Positions 59,315-64,000 of a stretch of 64,000 nucleotides of DNA are shown here, piece by piece. Each line of letters opens with the position of its first letter. Within the stretch, counting starts at the first letter, position 1. The position numbers were made by a program, and so were the translations under genes. This DNA comes from Delia radicum (taxonomy: Eukaryota; Arthropoda; Insecta; Diptera; Anthomyiidae): NCBI GenBank assembly GCA_021234595.1, contig CM037851.1, positions 185,397,905 through 185,461,904 of the forward strand, read 5' to 3'. Below the pieces are notes generated by a model, which was not told the DNA's origin, ran no database searches, and saw only the letters and a list, made by a program, of their open reading frames with translations.

Positions 59315-59640
59315 TTATGAACTCCAAACAGAAGGCAATATTTTTAAAACATGTTTTTATATGTTCCAAAAAATACATGTAGAAGTCATATTTAATACAA
59401 AATATCTGATAAAATACCAAAATAGTATTAACTTTTAACTTATTTTAAGCTTTAAAATACAATTTATAAAATTTGCACTTTACTTTGTCCAACAAAGTTC
59501 TGTAGCTTCTTCATTTTTGGTTGGCATGTAGAAAAATATAAAATCAAATATATATGATTTGTAGTTTTTGTACAGAATTGTGTATAAAATAAATAAATTT
59601 AGTCATATTTTTACTATTCAATACTATTGAATTTTATCGT

Positions 59641-62600
59641 TGATCTATAAGTTTATGTGTGAGATTTTTATTCGTTCGGTTTTAGATCATGACAAATTTT
59701 TCTCTAAATTAACAGAAAAATTATAATTTTTATATGATAATTTACTTTGACTATTAGAAAAAAACACAGAAAAAGTTATTAGACACTAGCATGAATGGAA
59801 TGCATTTTCTGACCCACTACGGTCTTCATCAACATTCTTCGTGCCATTTAGTGTTAATCGTAAATATCTTCTATTTAACTCACATGTTAAAGAAATTGGG
59901 TAACGTTAAATCCCACATTACTCTGTGTGTTGAGTTAGAATGAAATTTACCACAAACGATTTCTATTTATAGTGTGTTTGTTTTTTCTCTAGTCATTATC
60001 AATACTATTTTCAATAGTTTTTTCTTCCCGAAACACAGCAGTAATAAAATTGAGCTTTATTTTGTATAATAGTTTGTATTGAGTACGTTAAGAAAGAATT
60101 CAATTTAAATTCAACCCCAAATTTGTGACCATTTCTTCTAGAGACAAATTACTAATTCTTAAAAGTTAACATTTTTTCACATGGCGTTTTTAGATATTAA
60201 GGAATAGGGACAAACTTGTGGGGATCGCAAACTCTAATGTACTTATAGAAAAAAATATTTTTGGAAGAAGGTTATACTTTTTTATTTATCAAGAATGTTC
60301 TTCACAGATTTTAAAGATTTTTTATTGAATAAAATGTTGTCGAAATTATTATCCATTTTAATTTTTTGAATCTGGGTTTTAGTCTTGCAAAACTAATACG
60401 AAGAAACTTGCAACTCTAAGCCGGGTTTAGAAATAAAACTCTTAGATTTAGTGGGGCTTCTGACGGCAAAAACAATGGAAAGTCAAAAACTTTATTATTA
60501 AACCAGAGAGCATAATATTCACTTCATAAATGAGTTTCGTCATATATTCTCAAACATTTTGTAGAATCTATGAAACGGGTTTCATTAAAGTCAATGTTTA
60601 TGAAATGCTTTGTATAATTAATTAAATCTTTACGAAACTAATGAATCATTCCGACAATAAAGTTTTCATAAAATTTATCCAAATTCAATAATGTTAAAGA
60701 AGTTCATTGATTATTGAATTTATTCATGAATGACTTGGGAAATCCATTGGAATTAAGAAAATGAAAATGTTTTAAAAACTTCAGAATTTAATTTTAAAAA
60801 TAAAATTTGAAATAACAAAAAATTTATGAAATTGAGAAATATTATGAATAAACTAATAAAAATAAGTCTGTAAGTAATTTCAAAGTTCTAAAAATATTTT
60901 CACTAAATTTATGTAGAGATGGTTTATGGAAACGACTGTATTTTTTATAAAAATATAAAATCTAAAAAAAAAAATTCTATGAAATTCTTTCGTCTTTCAT
61001 TTATAACATGAAAAATAATTGCTGCAGTGTAAACTGTCAAAATTAAATTAAAAAAATGCAATCGAAACCAAAAATATTTTAAACTATTTGGCATTTTTTT
61101 TATTAAAAATTGACATTTTTATGTGAAATAAATTATTTTTGAAATATTTAGTAAAAACACTTACAGGAAAAATAACCAATTTTAAATTTTTGTGCTATCA
61201 AACAATAGAAAAACTATTAAATTCACATAATTTTCGTCTACACGGAAATCTTAAAATTTTTATAACAGAACGATTTTAAATCCCTGATGCCATAGGCTTT
61301 TTTAATAGAAAACTAGTTTTAAAACCCATTTTCTTTCTTAAAAATTTTAGTTTTTCACAATTTTAACCCACAGAAATTCATTTACATTTTTAAAAACTTT
61401 CTTCATTTAAATTAAAATTTAAATTACCAGCAACAGCTTTAAAAAATAAATGTTCCTTTCCGTTCGCACGCCTCTTGGCGGATAAAACGCTTTGAGTACT
61501 TTTATTGTATAATAGAATCATCTGAACATTAATTAAATTTTTTTAATATAAAATACTAAAATAATCTTTCAAAGTGGTAAAAAATTCTGATATATCGCTG
61601 ATAAGCAGTTAAAAAGTTATTAGGATGTAAAAACAGACAAAAATGTCTAATTGTATCCAGCAAAAAATACTGCTTCCGTGGAAGCAGTTTCGTAAGGGTG
61701 ATTTAAGTCTGAGGGTCTTTGAAAAGCAATGATAAATGTCATGATTTTTGTTCGAGATGCCTCTCGTGGCAGCACTGGTTTCAGTACATACATTTCATGA
61801 TCCTCGCTTTTACTTATTTTTGCAAAATAAATTCGGTGATTAAAATATAAGCCTAACATTTTTTAATTATATTTATGCCAGAACATTTATTTGCACTTTA
61901 ATTTATGTTTTTGACTTGTTATTTTTATATAACATCGTATACTACATTTTGTTATAAATTATTTTTCATGAAATTAAAAAATAAATATTGAATGTACAAC
62001 CAACGAAACTTTTTTTTTTGGACATCACAACAAAAAGCGATGTAAAAAATCAATGAAATTTGGTCTTTCACTTCTGCTTTTCAAGATGATTTGCATCCTG
62101 CAGTAATGACGGTGGCCACCTTTTTATTGTTTCCCATGAGTTGTTATAACGCTTAAAAGAAGCGCTTCAATAAGAAAACTCAGAGTTTTTTATTTTTTAT
62201 ACAAATTTTACTTATAATCAATTAAAAATATATATATTTGAATTCGATTAATTTTTTTCGTTCGCTCTATTTTTTTTAATCCAGGTTTTAACAAATTTTA
62301 ATCAAAATTCATTAAAAAAATAACTAAGAGTTTAAAACGTATTGCTCATTTCATTACTTTTTGAAATCACTATAAAAAGCGATGCAAACAATAGGAATAT
62401 ATGCATCCTTTGAAGAAGTAAGAGAAGCAGTAAGGATGCAGTTAAATTATTTCAGCAGGGTAAATCTTAACCACTTCGCATAATTTTATGCCGTTTTTTC
62501 TAATTGAGTTTATTTTGCATTGTGTGTAGACCAATTTTAAATATTATGTAAAAAATATTAATTTAAATTTATAATTTTTCAACGGGTTGCTAAAAAATTA

Positions 62601-64000
62601 TGATAACCCAAAGTTTAATTTTTCAAACAAACTCTTAACGAACTTTGAATATGTTGTAGAGAATACAAATTTAAGGGACCCATGTGTGTTTTTAGTCACC
62701 CAATCTCAGTGTGGTCGTCAAAAATTACCCCACTTTTCGTTTTTTGTTGGTTTATTTATATTTAAAGCAACTATTGACAAATTTGGGATCAAATGATAGG
62801 TATTTTGAAGGCACATTATCTAGTGTACACATTTTGCCTAAATATTTTCAAGTATTTTTGTTATAAAAAAAAAATGTGAGTAAAATTGAATCTGGCATTT
62901 GATTAAGAAATTCTAGTTGCATTTAGTTAAAAGTAATGCTTATTGAATATAATTGTATGTGTGTCTGAACTTTTTGCGATATTCGTTCGGTTTTAATGCG
63001 ACTTTCCTCGAAGTGCATATTTCCCATATATTTAAAATAATTCAAAAATTCGTCCACTTTATACGCAATATGGGCATCAACAGTTTTGTTTTCTCAAGTA
63101 CTTTACCCTGCTTAGAAACACATTTAGTTTTCGGTAACTAAAGACAAGTTTTCATAGGAAAACTAATTGATTTTTAACCCCACTTTTTACCCTTAAACAA
63201 GAGATGGGGCAGCAAAAATAATACTGGAATCTCTTACGTTGACCCTCCACAACAGATCCAAAGTTCATTAAAATCTGCGAGTTTGGGTCGGGATACATTC
63301 CTTGTTAGTTTTTTTTTATATACTCGTAGCTCAAATACCATTAGTGAACATTTTCTTAATATATGCCCAAAAGCTGTTAAACTTATATGCTGAAAACTAA
63401 ACTTTTATTATTTGAGATCAAATGACTTTTGTACTAAATGGGGTAACTTACCACTCGAATGCTTTCATCCCAAAAGGCAAAAAAATCTATGTATATGGAA
63501 TACTAGCTTCCAAAAGTAAGCGATTAGATTGCAGTGTTAGCACAAATTAAAAATTAGATCCTTGCACTAAACCGTATCGAATATATGGCTTTCGTCCTAT
63601 TTCTTAAGTTGAGTTTAAGGATTGAAGCAGTTTTTTTTTGTAAATTCCAACAATGTGTTTTACGAATAAATGAAACTTAGAAATAAATTAAGTTTGGGAA
63701 ATCTGTATGTACAAATGATAAATGTGTGACTGAATGAATGAACATCAACTTGGGTACATTAATATGTTTGGATGTGTTTGGGTGGGTGTGTACATATATA
63801 TACTAGGGTGTCCCTTAAAAATAGATTTGTCATTACACTCCCACTTGTATTACAAATGGTTCCAAACAAAGGAAATCATTTTTTTTTCCAAAACGCAAGA
63901 CGGCGTCTAATTTCCCATTGTGAAAACAGTGTATTATTATTAAAAATTCCCAAAATTAGAAATTTTGAAAAAATTACTTATTTGTTCATTTAATATACCC
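59641..64000. other. Intron without identifiable features
   Basis: A/T-rich upstream cyclase intron. TTTCATAAA-rich stretch at 60530-61000 resembles 7915-8180. The frames at 61647-61859 (minus) and 62587-62796 (plus) match no family I know and lack convincing exon signals. The upstream cyclase exons were not found. Confidence 0.45.

Larger units (their letters stand above)
57849..59640. repeat. Foldback of about 1.7 kb centred near 58780
   Basis: 57880-58140 pairs with 59335-59610 (shared ACTACAAATCATATATATTT, CCAAAAATGAAGAA, TTAAATATGACTTCTACA). 58500-58700 pairs with 58870-59035 (shared TTTTAAGTA, CTCTCA.CGGAA, CCGCTTCT). The nested 258-bp MITE A (58219-58476) and a two-copy tandem repeat (59093-59314) break the symmetry. 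No ORF. Confidence 0.78.

Noticed and set aside
61647..61859. 70-codon minus-strand ORF in somewhat GC-richer DNA, same orientation as the cyclase gene
   Set aside because: Compared by eye with the H-NOX, PAS and coiled-coil parts of the cyclase beta subunit and did not match. No convincing splice sites.

Overview
This window looks like A/T-rich intronic DNA from a large-genome fly (Diptera, probably Brachycera). The only host gene supported is on the minus strand. Four short exons encode consecutive parts of the soluble guanylate cyclase beta subunit (Drosophila Gycbeta100B): the end of the PAS-like region plus coiled coil (47230-47400), the linker into the cyclase domain (47073-47144), and two cyclase exons (46350-46515 and 30160-30297). 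Splice phases and GT/AG borders agree across all four. The gene runs off both ends of the window, so everything else is intron: one of 16.05 kb between the two cyclase exons, a downstream one of more than 30.1 kb and an upstream one of more than 16.6 kb.

The introns are filled with nested mobile DNA. The best-preserved element is a Transib (RAG1-type) transposon at 35573-39161. It has 5-bp target duplications, 40-bp inverted ends (one starting with the exact RAG signal heptamer CACAGTG) and a transposase readable over about 689 residues through one predicted intron. It sits inside a small pogo-like element whose right border abuts a nonautonomous hAT element. Other protein-bearing pieces are a broken CACTA/Transposase_21-type transposase (22896-26277) split by a MITE that itself carries another element, a 5'-truncated non-LTR retrotransposon with an intact reverse transcriptase (28092-30110), a decayed Jockey/CR1-like LINE on the minus strand (44745-45515), a pogo relic keeping a helix-turn-helix fragment (15044-15857), a Tc1/mariner deletion derivative (45714-46264), and a pseudogene fragment resembling the C3orf38/DUF4518 family (26475-27217).

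Layout. 0-1.5 kb: degenerate ~140-bp tandem array cut by a tRNA-derived SINE. 1.5-4.4 kb: small MITEs and direct repeats. 4.4-6.8 kb: one large TA-flanked element containing a ~1.5-kb foldback. 6.8-20.5 kb: sparse MITEs and unremarkable A/T-rich intron. 20.5-30.1 kb: hAT MITE, CACTA relic, pseudogene, SINE and LINE, ending about 50 bp from a cyclase splice donor. 30.6-32.8 kb: three-part foldback. 35.2-40.6 kb: pogo/Transib/hAT stack. 42.5-46.3 kb: interspersed repeats and LINE/mariner relics. 46.3-47.4 kb: three cyclase exons. 48-59.6 kb: MITEs, a SINE, a G/C-tract-bearing hAT and a ~1.7-kb foldback. 59.6-64 kb: nothing identifiable.

No CRISPR, operon, rRNA or convincing functional tRNA gene is present. 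I found no multi-gene 'system'; the interest lies in the possibly intact Transib, the SINE family, the foldback structures and the nesting order. Element borders come from reading inverted ends and target duplications by eye.
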